DNA of 64,000 nt from Streptomyces sp. PR69 (GTDB lineage: Bacteria; Actinomycetota; Actinomycetes; Streptomycetales; Streptomycetaceae): contig NZ_JAOWCB010000008.1 in NCBI RefSeq assembly GCF_026420845.1, forward strand, positions 1-64,000, written 5' to 3'. Every line of letters begins with the position of its first letter. Within the stretch, counting starts at the first letter, position 1. A program made the translations under genes and the position numbers. The notes beneath the pieces are model-generated. The model was not told the DNA's origin and did not search any database. It saw only the letters and a program-made list of their open reading frames with translations. Of the stretch, positions 16,880 to 25,869 are shown in pieces.

Positions 16880-17749
16880 TCAGCCCTGCTGCTGCCGCTC
16901 CTGTGCCTCGTCCACGCCCCAGCCCGCCAGCAGCCGCAGCGACTCGGCCGACCGGGTCCCCGGCTCCGCGTGGTACGTCACCAGGGACAGATCGTGGTCC
17001 TCGGGCAGCTGGAACGTCTCATACGACAGGGTCATCTCGCCCACCAGCGGATGGTGCAGCCGCTTGGTGCCGAAGCACTTGTCCTGCACGGTGTGCGCCG
17101 CCCAGAGCGTACGGAACTCCTCGCTCTTCACCGACAGCTCGCCGATCAGCCCCGGCAGCAGCGGATCGTCGGCCGAGCACCCCGCGTACATGCGCAGAAA
17201 GCTCACCACGTCCTTCGCCTTGCCCTCCCAGTCCACGAACAGATCGCGGGCGTTGGGGTCGAGGAAGACGATCCATGCCATATTGCGCTGCCTGGCGGGC
17301 AGCGCGGCGAAGTCGCCCATCAGCGCGCGGGCCATCCGGTTCCAGCCCACGATGTCCAGCCGCCGCCCCAGGACATAGGCAGGCACCGTGTCCATCGCGT
17401 CCAGCAGCTGCTGCAGCGCCGGACGCAGCTGCTGCGGCTGCCGGGACGGCGGCCTGCGATGCTTCTTCTGCGTGGGCTTGGCCAGATGGGTGAGGTGCTC
17501 CCGCTCCGCATCGGTCAGCCGCAGGGCCCGGGCGATGGAGTCCAGCACCTCCAGCGAGACATTGCGGCCATGGCCCTGTTCGAGACGGGTGTAGTACGCC
17601 ACCGACACGCCCGCCAGCTGCGCCAGCTCCTCACGCCGCAGCCCCGGCACCCGGCGCTGCCGGCCGACCTGCGGCAGCCCCACGTCCTCGGGGCGCAGCC
17701 GGGCCCGGCGGGAGCGGAGGAATTCGCTGAGTTCGGCACGCTGGTCCAT
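16880..17749 (-). CDS. XRE-family regulator with MmyB-like ligand-binding domain
   Basis: A 289-residue protein. The N-terminal helix-turn-helix (about 10-75) includes [27 protein letters not shown], the classic signature. The rest is the MmyB-type ligand-binding domain ([19 protein letters not shown], then LRMYAG and a late [10 protein letters not shown]), which in relatives binds fatty-acid-like ligands. Start [10 protein letters not shown] at 17749. It is divergent from an alcohol dehydrogenase gene, and five 15-bp repeats lie between them. In Streptomyces such regulators usually control the divergent oxidoreductase; the inducer is unknown. Confidence 0.88.
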   Translation of the reverse strand: MDQRAELSEFLRSRRARLRPEDVGLPQVGRQRRVPGLRREELAQLAGVSVAYYTRLEQGHGRNVSLEVLDSIARALRLTDAEREHLTHLAKPTQKKHRRPPSRQPQQLRPALQQLLDAMDTVPAYVLGRRLDIVGWNRMARALMGDFAALPARQRNMAWIVFLDPNARDLFVDWEGKAKDVVSFLRMYAGCSADDPLLPGLIGELSVKSEEFRTLWAAHTVQDKCFGTKRLHHPLVGEMTLSYETFQLPEDHDLSLVTYHAEPGTRSAESLRLLAGWGVDEAQERQQQG

Positions 17750-17800
17750 GGCAGCCAGTATCGCGGGCCGCGACCGGACAGGGGCGCGCGAACCTGTCAC

Positions 17801-17875
17801 TGCCGGTGGTAGGCACGCCGGTGGTAGGCACGCTGGTGGTACGCATGCCGTTCGTACGCATGCCGTTCGTACGCA
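17801..17875. promoter_or_regulatory. Array of five 15-bp direct repeats in the divergent promoter region
   Basis: Units 17801, 17816, 17831, 17846 and 17861 run from TGCCGGTGGTAGGCA through CGCTGGTGGTACGCA to TGCCGTTCGTACGCA twice. The last two are identical and the series grades smoothly. The array fills the gap between the regulator start (17749) and the dehydrogenase start (17923). It is probably a multi-site operator for the MmyB-type regulator; a plain minisatellite is the alternative. Confidence 0.7.
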
Positions 17876-17922
17876 GAACAGAGGGCTGGGTGGCAGCGCC
17901 GCCGTGCCGCAGGCTGATACCC

Positions 17923-19002
17923 ATGACCTCTCAGATCACCTCCCAGAGCGACATCGAGCACCGCACTGTCCCCGCGTACGCGGCGCCCGCCGCCAAGGCG
18001 CCGCTGGAGCGGACTGCCGTCCCGCGCCGTCCCGTCGGCGAGCGTGACGTCCTGATCGAGATCAAGTACGCGGGGATCTGCCACTCCGACATCCACCAGG
18101 CCCGCGACGGCTGGGGCGAGGGCATCTTCCCCATGGTCCCCGGCCATGAGATCGCGGGCGTGGTCACCGAGGTCGGCCCCGGCGTGACCCGGTTCGCCGT
18201 GGGCGACCGGGTGGGCGTGGGCTGCATGGTCGACTCCTGCCGCGAGTGCGACAACTGCCGGGCCGGCCTTCAGCAGTACTGCACGGGCGGCGGCATGGTC
18301 GCCACGTACAACGGGCTCGACAAGAACGGCGACCCCACATATGGCGGCTATTCCACGCATATCGTCGTGGACGAGCAGTACACGCTGCGCATCCCCGACG
18401 GACTGCCCCTGGACGTCGCCGCACCGCTGCTGTGCGCCGGCATCACCCTCTACTCGCCCCTGGCCCACTGGAAGGCGGGCCCGGGCAAGCGCGTCGCGAT
18501 CGTCGGCCTCGGCGGACTGGGGCACATGGGCGTCAAGATCGCGCATGCGATGGGCGCGGAGGTGACCGTGCTCAGCCAGTCGCTCCGCAAGAAGGACGAC
18601 GGGCTGCGGCTGGGCGCGGACCACTACTACGCGACCGGCGACGAGGCCACCTTCCAGCAGCTGGCCGGCCACTTCGACCTGATCGTCTCCACGGTCTCCG
18701 CCCCGCTGCCGTTCGACGCCTATCTCAGCCTGCTGAAGACGGACGGCGTGATGGTGAACGTGGGCGCCCCCGAGGAGCCCGTCTCGCTCAACGTCTTCTC
18801 CCTCCTGCTCGGCCGCAGGACCCTGGCCGGCTCGGCGATCGGCGGCATCCCCGAGACCCAGGAGATGCTGGACTTCTGCGCGGAGCACGGCCTGGGCGCG
18901 GAGATCGAACTGATTCGCGCGGACCAGATCAACGAGGCGTATGAACGGGTGCTGGGGAGCGACGTCCGCTACCGCTTCGTGATCGACGCGGCGACGATCT
19001 GA
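17923..19002 (+). CDS. Zinc-dependent NAD(P) alcohol dehydrogenase
   Basis: A 359-residue medium-chain dehydrogenase of the cinnamyl-alcohol/AdhA-YahK type, oxidising alcohols or reducing aldehydes in the cytoplasm. Catalytic zinc ligands are in GICHSDIHQ and PGHEIAGVV. Structural zinc cysteines are in [15 protein letters not shown]. The cofactor loop is [12 protein letters not shown]. Start [10 protein letters not shown] at 17923; the upstream in-frame codons are the 15-bp repeat array and are not expected to be translated. It is divergent from the MmyB-like regulator, its likely controller. Confidence 0.92.
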   Translation: MTSQITSQSDIEHRTVPAYAAPAAKAPLERTAVPRRPVGERDVLIEIKYAGICHSDIHQARDGWGEGIFPMVPGHEIAGVVTEVGPGVTRFAVGDRVGVGCMVDSCRECDNCRAGLQQYCTGGGMVATYNGLDKNGDPTYGGYSTHIVVDEQYTLRIPDGLPLDVAAPLLCAGITLYSPLAHWKAGPGKRVAIVGLGGLGHMGVKIAHAMGAEVTVLSQSLRKKDDGLRLGADHYYATGDEATFQQLAGHFDLIVSTVSAPLPFDAYLSLLKTDGVMVNVGAPEEPVSLNVFSLLLGRRTLAGSAIGGIPETQEMLDFCAEHGLGAEIELIRADQINEAYERVLGSDVRYRFVIDAATI

Positions 19003-19080
19003 CGCCGCAGGGGCCCCGCCCTGGACCCCGCGCCTCACATGCCGGACGGGCGGGGGCATCCAGCCGGTCCGGCATGCGAG

Positions 19081-19330
19081 GACGTTCTACCGCCGTGCCC
19101 TCGTCACTCGCCGCTCCATGTGATCGTCCTGGCCCCCGGCCCGGACACCGCCTGGAGGCGCAACCTCGCGCGTGACAAGACACTGACGACGAACTGGTCG
19201 CCGCTGGACGCTGCCGCACGCGAGGAACTCGCCGGCGAGGGCGTGTGGATCGACAACGCGGCACAGTCGGCCGCCGAGACGGTGGACGCCGTCCTCGCGG
19301 CGAAGGCCCTCGCCGCCTCCCTCAGCCGTC
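19081..19330 (+). pseudogene. Remnant of an AAA/kinase-type phosphotransferase gene (C-terminal part)
   Basis: The frame reading PLHVIVLAPGPDTAW, then KTLTTNWSPLDAA and GVWIDNAAQSAAETVDAVLA resembles the C-terminal third of small actinobacterial P-loop kinases. No P-loop or start is present, and an upstream match (FYRRALVT) sits in a different frame, so at least one frameshift occurred. About 80 codons remain. It runs into an oppositely oriented HNH remnant. Confidence 0.5.
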
Positions 19331-19559
19331 CGAACGGTTCCTCATCCGCCGATGGCGCTGCAGAGCCACTTCGAGGAAGGTCTTGCGCAGAGCATCCCGG
19401 CTCCGCCCGCGGGTCTTGACGGCATGGCAGTTCGGGCAGAGGGCGATAAGGCGATGGCGCGGCGGATCTCGGATGCGCTGATGTCGGTGAGTGCCACCCT
19501 CCAGACGGTAGCGGCGCCCACCGACATCGCCCGCCGCGCTGGCGCTCGCGCTTCTGTCG
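19322..19559 (-). pseudogene. Remnant of an HNH endonuclease (C-terminal part)
   Basis: On the minus strand one frame reads RHRLIALCPNCHAVKTRGR, then RDALRKTFLEVALQRH and a TGA at 19322-19324. IALCPNCHAVKTRG is the zinc-site and final-helix signature of HNH nucleases. Upstream the expected LEVHHV-type motif is scrambled (YRLEGGTHRHQ) and no start is seen. It abuts the stop of the next minus-strand gene. Confidence 0.6.
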
Positions 19560-19561
19560 GC

Positions 19562-20485
19562 TCAGCAGCCGCAGCTGTGGAACGTCACGTCCCAGTGGTT
19601 GCTCTCCCGGGCGTAGACGTTGCCCGACGCCGCCTTGTACTGCTTCGCGCCGTCACCGCGCTTGCCGATGTAGGTGAAGGTGCCGGTGATGTAGTTGCTG
19701 ATGCAGGAGTCCGGCCGGAAGTCGACCTTGTAGCCGTTCCAGTGGCTGTATGTGCCGCCCGCGTGACCCGTCTCCGTGCCGCCGGTCAGATGCAGCGAGC
19801 AGCGGCTCGCCTTTTTCAGCGCGACCGTGCCCTCGGCGGTCACACGGCGGATCTGCTCAAAGGACGTGCAGGTCCTGACGTTGCGGTTCGAGCAGTTCCC
19901 GGACGACGACCAGGCGATGCCCGCGGCCCGGAACATCGAGGCTGCCTGCGAGTGCGTCAGCTTCGCACCGGAGCCGGTGCCTCCATCGCTCCCGCCGGAG
20001 CCCGAGCCGGTGATCAGGGCTTTCCAGGTGCCGGAGCCGATGATGCCGTCCGCGGCGAGGCCCTTGGAGCTCTGGAACTTCCGGGTGGCGTCGACGGACT
20101 TGGCCCCGAAGGCCCCGTCCACCGTCAGCCCGTGCCCGTACTTGTTGAGCTGCACCTGGGCCGCCTTGGCCGCGCTCCCGGAGCTGCCGGACCGCACCGT
20201 CACCACGAGCTTCGACCAGGTCTGCTCCCCGACATAGCCGTCGGCTGTCAGCCCCTTGGAACTCTGGAAGGCCTTGACCTTGCTCGCCGTGCCGCTGCCG
20301 AAGACGCCGTCGGCTGCGGTGCTGTGGCCGTGTGCGGTGAGCAGATGCTGCACGGTGCTGACATTGGCGCCGGTGCTGCCGCTGCCCACCACCGGCCAGC
20401 CGCTCGCCTGCGCGGCCGGCGCGGCGAGCAGCGTCGCCAGCACAGCGGTCAGCACCGCCGTGACCAGGGCGGGGAGACGTCTCAT
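19562..20485 (-). CDS. Secreted peptidoglycan-binding protein with M15-like C-terminal domain
   Basis: A 307-residue exported protein. Residues 1-28 are a signal peptide (cut near AQA). Two PG_binding_1 domains follow (about 38-92 and 105-160), each with the AADGVFG and GLTADGYVG type repeats. After a Gly/Ser linker the C-terminal domain (about 180-307) has GGTETGHAGG, YSHWNGYKVDFRP and NHWDVTF, whose His/Asp pattern resembles zinc D-Ala-D-Ala peptidases (M15 clan). Activity on cell-wall peptides is likely but not proven. Cysteines near the end (NYI... SCGC) suggest disulfides. ATG at 20485; ribosome site GGAGGGAAT. Confidence 0.85.
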   Translation of the reverse strand: MRRLPALVTAVLTAVLATLLAAPAAQASGWPVVGSGSTGANVSTVQHLLTAHGHSTAADGVFGSGTASKVKAFQSSKGLTADGYVGEQTWSKLVVTVRSGSSGSAAKAAQVQLNKYGHGLTVDGAFGAKSVDATRKFQSSKGLAADGIIGSGTWKALITGSGSGGSDGGTGSGAKLTHSQAASMFRAAGIAWSSSGNCSNRNVRTCTSFEQIRRVTAEGTVALKKASRCSLHLTGGTETGHAGGTYSHWNGYKVDFRPDSCISNYITGTFTYIGKRGDGAKQYKAASGNVYARESNHWDVTFHSCGC

Positions 20486-20682
20486 CGGGGATTCCCTCCA
20501 TAGGGCCGTAGTGATCGCCCGTAAGTCTCGACCGAAGTCCGCGGCGCAAGACCGTCATTCGCCCGTCCCACGGCAAACCCGGGACAACATGAGACGCCCC
20601 CCGTCCGGGCCCCGGCTCTGACCTGCGGTGATCCAGGCCGCTCTGACGGGCCGTCGGGACGGGGCCAAGGCGTCCCACCCGG

Positions 20683-21039
20683 TCACAGCCGCAGGCGGAC
20701 CGGCAGTTCATCCCCGGCGGGGCAGGCGATCCGGCCGCTTTCCCCGGCCCGTCGGACGGCGCGAACGAGCAGCCCCAGAAGGAATGCCTGGAAGGCGTAC
20801 GAGAACAGGAGGACGCACCACACGGTCGCATCGGTCTGCGCCCAGCCGCCCACGGCGTTGACGACGGCGAGAAGTGCCGCGCCAGTCGGCGCCGCGAGAA
20901 ACAGCGCGAACAGCCCGGCGACCAGGCTGCCGTCCTCTCCGGCGCCCGCCAGGAGCAGAAATCCGGCGAGGCCGAGGTAGGCGCCCGAAACCCAATTGCC
21001 GAAGGTCAGGCCCGCGATGGTGCGCAACGTAGAACGCAT
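20683..21039 (-). CDS. Small multi-pass membrane protein, SCO4225-like
   Basis: A 118-residue protein with about three hydrophobic segments (9-30, 38-62, 70-95) and a short polar tail. It resembles, from memory, the uncharacterised SCO4225 membrane family (start LRTIAGLTFGNWVSGAYLGL). ATG at 21039 follows GAGGAGCATC. No function known. The 197 bp before the PG-binding gene hold nothing I can name. Confidence 0.65.
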   Translation of the reverse strand: MRSTLRTIAGLTFGNWVSGAYLGLAGFLLLAGAGEDGSLVAGLFALFLAAPTGAALLAVVNAVGGWAQTDATVWCVLLFSYAFQAFLLGLLVRAVRRAGESGRIACPAGDELPVRLRL

Positions 21040-21200
21040 GATGCTCCTCGATGCCGCGGGACCCGCGCCGTCACATGGCCTGCCCGCGATCGTCGTGCTG
21101 GTGGGCCCGCCGTCCGGGCCGTGTGACCGCCATCGTCGTCCCGCCCGCACGGCCGCGTAAGGGTACGGCTACTCAGACGGGCCTGCGTAGCTCCGCCTGC

Positions 21201-21431
21201 TCACCGGGCCGGGAGGGCGGTCGTCGCGTGGGCTTCGTTCAGAATCCGTCCGATCTCGCAGGCAGCCTGCCGTGCCTGGGCGGCATCGCCCGATTCGGCG
21301 ATGTCTTCCCATCGGCGGAGGCGGTCATGGCTGCTCCCACGGGGCGGTTGATCCCGTTCGCCAGCGTATCGGGCGTGAAAGCCTTTCCACCGCTCGAACG
21401 AGTGAGGGAGCAGCGATACGCCTCCCTGCCC
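21201..21431 (-). pseudogene. Startless reading-frame fragment
   Basis: The minus strand is open for 76 codons between a TGA and a closing TGA at 21201. It has protein-like composition (LLPHSFERWKGFHARY ... RLRRWEDIAESGDAAQARQ) but no ATG or GTG near its start. GC is lower than in neighbours. I do not recognise the family. It lies in a decayed stretch (21040-21638) that otherwise lacks genes. Confidence 0.4.
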
Positions 21432-21474
21432 TCATTGGCTTGTGTGGCCTCGGCGGTCGGGGAACTGAGCTGTT

Positions 21475-21600
21475 CACCTGTCCGCGGCAGATGGGGCGGG
21501 CGCGATGCCGATCGGGCAGCTCACGCCCGTGCCGCTGATGCAGCAGTAGCCGTTCGGGCTCTTGCTGCTCGGACGGTACCTGCTGGTGCCGGGGCTAGCT
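21475..21600 (-). pseudogene. Decayed duplicate of the msrA 3' end
   Basis: The minus strand reads SPNGYCCISGTGVSCPIGI and ends in TGA at 21475. The intact msrA nearby ends [18 protein letters not shown]. An upstream HQQ match is in another frame. Only the last 35 or so codons are recognisable. It is 0.4 kb downstream of the intact gene, with one small gene between. Confidence 0.65.
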
Positions 21601-21638
21601 TGGCCTGGGCGAGTGCTCGTCGCTGTGCCGATCGCACC

Positions 21639-21977
21639 TCAACGCTCGATGAAGCGGGGCTCCGGCCAGCTAGTGACCGGCTTGCTGGAGGCCGAGTAGA
21701 TCTCCAGGAGCGAGAGATACCCGTCTTTCGTGAACACCATGACTCCGGCGTCGCGCGGCACGAGGTACCAAGCGTCTGCCGCCGGGTTGCCCTGCGTCGG
21801 AGCTGGCGGCACCTGTGTACGGTCCACCTCAAGGTCGACCGTCGCGCAGCCGCACGAGCATCGGCCCGTTACGCGCGTGTGCGAGATCTGATCGCGCAGA
21901 GCGCTGCTCGCCGGATCGGAGCCAGTCAGCAGCGCTCGGAGCGTCGTAGCTACCTCTTGTGGGAGGGGTTCAGTCAT
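21639..21977 (-). CDS. Conserved hypothetical protein with CxCGC motif
   Basis: A 112-residue soluble protein. The middle has [17 protein letters not shown], a Cys-rich turn seen in uncharacterised Streptomyces proteins, then a short beta-rich domain ([18 protein letters not shown]). ATG at 21977 overlaps the msrA stop by 8 bp, so it is probably translated with msrA. GC is lower than in msrA. Function unknown; a link to oxidative repair through msrA is only contextual. Confidence 0.7.
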   Translation of the reverse strand: MTEPLPQEVATTLRALLTGSDPASSALRDQISHTRVTGRCSCGCATVDLEVDRTQVPPAPTQGNPAADAWYLVPRDAGVMVFTKDGYLSLLEIYSASSKPVTSWPEPRFIER

Positions 21978-22635
21978 CGGCCTTGGCCACGCCGACCGGG
22001 CAGGACACCCCGATTCCGCCGATGCCGCAGTAGCCCGCTGGGTTCTTGTCCAGGTACTGCTGGTGGTAGGCCTCCGCCGGGTAGAAGGGGCGGCCTTCCG
22101 CGGGCAGGAGTTCCGTGGTGATCGTGCCGTGGCCCGCGGCGGACAGGGCCTGCTGGTAGGAGGCGCGGGAGGATTCGGCCGTGGCCGTCTGGGCGGGGGA
22201 TTGGGTGTAGATCGCCGAGCGGTACTGGGTGCCGACGTCGTTGCCCTGGCGGAAGCCCTGGGTGGGGTCGTGGGACTCCCAGAAGACCTTCAGGAGGGTC
22301 TCGTACGACACGACCGCCGGGTCGAAGACCACGCGGACGACCTCGGTGTGGCCGGTCAGGCCAGAGCAGACCTCCTCGTAGGTGGGGTTCGGGGTGAGGC
22401 CGCCCTGGTAGCCGACGAGGGTGGTCCAGACGCCCTTGGTCTGCCAGAACTTCCGCTCGGCGCCCCAGAAGCAGCCCAGGGCGAAGTCCGCGGTCTCCAG
22501 GTGGTCGGGGTAGGGGCCGGCGAGGGGGTTGCCGAGGACCGTGTGGCGGGAGGGGAGCTCGAAGCCGGGGGCGGGGCGGCCGGGGAGGGCCTCCTCCGGG
22601 GTGGGGAGCTGGGGTACGCGGCGGGACAGGAACAT
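21970..22635 (-). CDS. msrA: Peptide-methionine (S)-S-oxide reductase
   Basis: A 221-residue MsrA that reduces methionine-S-sulfoxide in proteins, a cytoplasmic oxidative-repair enzyme. The catalytic [11 protein letters not shown] (Cys about 54) is present. [24 protein letters not shown] and the C-terminal resolving cysteines in [15 protein letters not shown] follow. An N-terminal extension of about 45 residues precedes the core, as in other actinomycetes. ATG at 22635 with GAGGAGACCC upstream. A hypothetical gene overlaps its stop; a decayed copy of its 3' end lies further on. Confidence 0.95.
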   Translation of the reverse strand: MFLSRRVPQLPTPEEALPGRPAPGFELPSRHTVLGNPLAGPYPDHLETADFALGCFWGAERKFWQTKGVWTTLVGYQGGLTPNPTYEEVCSGLTGHTEVVRVVFDPAVVSYETLLKVFWESHDPTQGFRQGNDVGTQYRSAIYTQSPAQTATAESSRASYQQALSAAGHGTITTELLPAEGRPFYPAEAYHQQYLDKNPAGYCGIGGIGVSCPVGVAKADD

Positions 22636-22665
22636 GGGGCGGGTCTCCTCGGCGGTCGGGCTGCT

Positions 22666-23294
22666 TCACCTAGAACGTACGGCGGGCGAAGGAGATTCCG
22701 CAGGTCCCGCAGACCCGGCAGACCTGGCATGTCCCGTAGGCCCGGCGAGACCCGCAAGCCCCGCGGGGCCCGTGCTCGCGGAGTTCAGCAGGGTGAGACC
22801 CGCCGCCGTCGCCGTGTGCAGCGCCGTGTTGCGGTGGCGGGCGGTGCTGATGAGGTTCGCCGAGCGGAGGACCGTGGCGTGTTCGCTGGCGCTGGCCAGG
22901 GAGATGCCGGCCAGCTGGGCCAGCTCCGTCGTCGTGGAGCCGGGGTGGTCCGCGATGACCCACAGGACCGTGGCGCGCGTCCGGCCGAGCAGCGCGGACA
23001 GGGAGGACGGCGCGGCGTGGCGCGCACCTGGTCGAACAGCGTGTCGGCGTCGCCGGGCTCCGCCGGGGTCAGAAAGTCCGCGGACCATCCGACCGGGGGG
23101 ATGAGAGGGAAGAGCCTGCGCGTCTCCGGGCGCAGCACGCCGATCGCCTCACGCCGCCAGGCGTCGAAGCGGACCGGGTAGTGGCGTTCCTGAAGCAGGC
23201 GGATGGCGGTGGACAGCTCCAGAAGCGGGCGCGGCGCGTCGGCTATGCGCGTACGGGCCAGATCCTCCGCGGTGAAGTGGATGCGTAAGGTCAC
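22666..23294 (-). pseudogene. ArsR-family regulator with internal deletion and frameshift
   Basis: From GTG 23294 one frame gives LRIHFTAEDLARTRIAD through DFLTPAEPGDADTLFDQVRATPR, the N-terminus of the long (about 330-residue) actinobacterial ArsR family. Another frame then gives LSALLGRTRATVLWVIADHPGSTTTELAQLAGISLASASEH and HATVLRSANLIST, its C-terminal helix-turn-helix. About 150 central residues are missing and the two parts are out of frame, joining near 23035. The tail is a Gly/Pro-rich repeat. Unlikely to make a working repressor. Confidence 0.75.
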
Positions 23295-23429
23295 GGCGCA
23301 CATTCTTGCCGCGTCGTCCTGATTCGGGCTGCCCCGAAACTGGTCGACCTCGTGCCGCCCACCGGGGAGTGTGAGGGGTGTGAGCCCGTCGGCGGGCACG
23401 GGGGTACCGCCGACGGGCTCGCCGGGGGC

Positions 23430-24491
23430 TCAGGGGCAGGACTGCGCCTTCGCGACCGCCTCGTCGCGCGTGGCGGCATACTGCCGGGCGGCCGAGTCCG
23501 CGCTGTAGATCCAGGGGAGGGCGCCCACAAAGCCGTCCACATGACGGAACTGCTCCAGCGCCTCGTCGTAGCGGCGCTGCTTGACCAGGAAGTACGCCAG
23601 CAGATGCCGCAGCCGGGCCAGCTGCGGATGGTCCGCCGGCGCGGCCGCCGCGTCCGCCAGCGCGGCGTCGACCAGGGCCTTCGCCTCCTCTCCGCGGAAC
23701 GGCGCGGAGTCGGAGCCGTGGGAGTGCTGCTCGTACCAGGCGATCAGCGGGAAGGCCGTCAGCAGCGATCCCGGCGGGGCGGAGGCCGCCGCGCGCGCCG
23801 CGAAGTCCCGGGCCAGTTCGTTTGAGCCATGCCACTTGGCGCACCAGTACTGGAGCGCGGCGTGGTGCCCGGCGAAGTGGAGTGGAGCGCGGGACATGAT
23901 TTCCGACCAGATGGCGCGCGCGTTGGCGTGGGAGTAGCCGAGGCCCCGGGCCGTATTGATCTCCGCGATGTACGGGGTCGGGTCCGCCGGGTTCAGCTCG
24001 GCGGCGCGGGCGATATGGCCGCGGGCGAGCGCCAGCGTCGAGTGGAAGCCCGCGAACTGCTCAGCGGACGTGTGCTGTGCGAAGTGTCCCCCTCGCAGGT
24101 GCCACGCCAGCGATACGGTGCGGTTCGCCCGCACCACTGCCGCGTCCGGGTCGTCGGGACGCTCCGACTCCCAGGCCGTCAGCCAGCGGTCGTCGAGCAC
24201 CGAGGCGCTGCCGAGGCTTGTCGCGTAGTGCGTGCGGCGCTCCCAGTCCTGCTCCTTGGCCGTACCGGCGAGAAGGGCGGCGGCCGGACGCCAGTCGCCG
24301 GACCGGGTGGCGGCGAGGGCGGTCAGCAGCTCCGGGGCGGGCCGGCCCGCGAAGTTCTCGCTCTGCTGCTCGGCCGGGAGGAAGCCCAGCGTGTGCAGGC
24401 GTTCGGCGGTCACCGCCCTCCGGCGTGCCCGGCGTCGCATGTCGAAGGCGAACGCGGCGGCGAGGACGGCGAAGAGGAGCAGCAGAGCCAT
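23430..24491 (-). CDS. Membrane-anchored helical-repeat protein (paralogue A)
   Basis: A 353-residue protein with one N-terminal transmembrane helix (MALLLLFAVLAAAFAFDM) followed by Arg-rich residues, so the bulk is cytoplasmic. The rest is helical and TPR-like, with YIAEINTARGLGYSHANARAIW, LQYWCAKWHGSNE and HVDGFVGALPW. YWCAKWHGS-type motifs occur in DUF4034-like proteins, a tentative match. ATG at 24491 puts the helix at the extreme N-terminus. The next gene upstream is a paralogue with the same motifs. Function unknown. Confidence 0.75.
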   Translation of the reverse strand: MALLLLFAVLAAAFAFDMRRRARRRAVTAERLHTLGFLPAEQQSENFAGRPAPELLTALAATRSGDWRPAAALLAGTAKEQDWERRTHYATSLGSASVLDDRWLTAWESERPDDPDAAVVRANRTVSLAWHLRGGHFAQHTSAEQFAGFHSTLALARGHIARAAELNPADPTPYIAEINTARGLGYSHANARAIWSEIMSRAPLHFAGHHAALQYWCAKWHGSNELARDFAARAAASAPPGSLLTAFPLIAWYEQHSHGSDSAPFRGEEAKALVDAALADAAAAPADHPQLARLRHLLAYFLVKQRRYDEALEQFRHVDGFVGALPWIYSADSAARQYAATRDEAVAKAQSCP

Positions 24492-24632
24492 GGGACCTTG
24501 GGTTGTCGACGGCGGGATGTGCGCGATGGGTGGGCATGACAAGGCAGGGAGTATCGCCCGGCGCCCTGTCCCGCCGCAAGGCGTTTCTCCTGGTCAGGCA
24601 GGATGCGCGGGAATTCTCGGCGTGGCAGTGTC

Positions 24633-25733
24633 TCAGCGCGGCAGCGTCGCCGGGCTGCCGCCGTTCGCCTCGTAGCCCGCCACCGCGAGCGCGCGGTAGA
24701 CCGCGTACTCCGCCGCCGGGTCGGCGCTGTGCGTCCACGGCAGGGCGCCGATGTGGCCGTCGACCCGGACCAGTTGGTGCATGGCCTCGGCCCAGCGCTC
24801 CGCCCGTACGAGGAAGAGGACCAGCAGATGCCGTACGTGCGCGAGCATCGGGTCGTCCGGGCGGGCCGCGTGCGCCGCGAACAGGGCGCCCTCCATCGCG
24901 GTCTTCACCACGGCGCTCTCATAGAAGCCGCGCACCATGTTGACCTCGGGCAGATGCTCGTACACGGCGAACAGCGGCAGCGCGGCCAGCAGGGAGCCCT
25001 GCGGGGCGCGGGCGGCGGCGGCCGTCGCGAAGCGGTCGGCCTCCTCGCGGGAGCCGTGCCACTTCTCGCACCAGTAGTGCAGGGCGGCCAGATGCGCGCC
25101 CATATGGGCCGGGGCGCGGTCGATGATCTTCGCCCACACCTGGTCGAACTGCTCGGGGGAGTAGCCGAGTCCGCGTGCTGCGGCCAGTTCGACGATGTAC
25201 GGGACCGGGTCGCCCGGGGCCAGCAGAGCGGCCTCGCCGCAGACCGAGCGCGCCTCCTCCAGGATGATCCGGAAGTCGTCCGCGCCCGCGGATGAGGACC
25301 GCCAGGCCTGCTGCACCAGGAACTCGGCGTGCACCTGTGCGCCGCCCGCGTCCTTCGGGGACTGGGAGCGCCAGTCGCGCAGCCAGGCCCCGCCGACGCC
25401 GGGGGCCTGCTGGAGCTCCAGCGACGCGGCGCCGGCGAATGCCTGGACGCGCTGCCAGCGCACCTCGCCCTCCTTGGGGGTGCCGGCCAGCAGCTGGGCG
25501 GCGGCCCGCCAGTCCTGGGTGCGCTGGACGAGGTCGAGGACGTCGAGGAGATCCTGGTCGGGTCCGGGCAGCCGGATGTCCAGCTCCTCCTGGCGGACGA
25601 AGCCGTACGCGTCCGGGTCGGCGGCGTCGGGCGAGCCCGGCGCGACCTGGCGGATGCCGGCCCGGCGGCGCAGGAAGGGCATGAGGACCGCGGCGAACAT
25701 CGCGATCGCCGCCAGGAACCAGAGAATCTCCAT
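24633..25733 (-). CDS. Membrane-anchored helical-repeat protein (paralogue B)
   Basis: A 366-residue paralogue of the adjacent protein. It has an N-terminal transmembrane helix (MEILWFLAAIAMFAAVLMPFL), basic residues, then a helical domain with YIVELAAARGLGYSPEQFDQVW, LHYWCEKWHGSREEA and RVDGHIGALPWTHSADPAAEYA. The two genes are tandem, 141 bp apart, on the same strand, a clear duplication. DUF4034-like resemblance is tentative. No enzyme motif is seen. ATG at 25733. Confidence 0.75.
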   Translation of the reverse strand: MEILWFLAAIAMFAAVLMPFLRRRAGIRQVAPGSPDAADPDAYGFVRQEELDIRLPGPDQDLLDVLDLVQRTQDWRAAAQLLAGTPKEGEVRWQRVQAFAGAASLELQQAPGVGGAWLRDWRSQSPKDAGGAQVHAEFLVQQAWRSSSAGADDFRIILEEARSVCGEAALLAPGDPVPYIVELAAARGLGYSPEQFDQVWAKIIDRAPAHMGAHLAALHYWCEKWHGSREEADRFATAAAARAPQGSLLAALPLFAVYEHLPEVNMVRGFYESAVVKTAMEGALFAAHAARPDDPMLAHVRHLLVLFLVRAERWAEAMHQLVRVDGHIGALPWTHSADPAAEYAVYRALAVAGYEANGGSPATLPR

Positions 25734-25754
25734 GGCCTCATTGTCCCGGACGCC

Positions 25755-25817
25755 GGCGGCTGGTCGGGAACTGCCCGGCGGCTGGGCGGGACCGCCCGGC
25801 GGACGGGCGGGACCGCC
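25755..25817. repeat. Three 21-bp tandem repeats upstream of metB
   Basis: Units at 25755, 25776 and 25797 share GGCGG-CTGGGCGGGA-CCGCC with few changes. They lie in the divergent gap between the paralogue B start and metB. Confidence 0.7.
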
Positions 25818-25869
25818 CGGAAACGATCTGCTTGCGGTGAACCCCGGGCGCGCGGATTACGCTCGGACC

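Noticed and set aside
25195..25869. N-terminal extension of metB by over 220 codons
   Set aside because: The extension is antisense to paralogue B and lacks cystathionine synthase similarity; MSDDQSVQSFETRAIHAG is the normal start.
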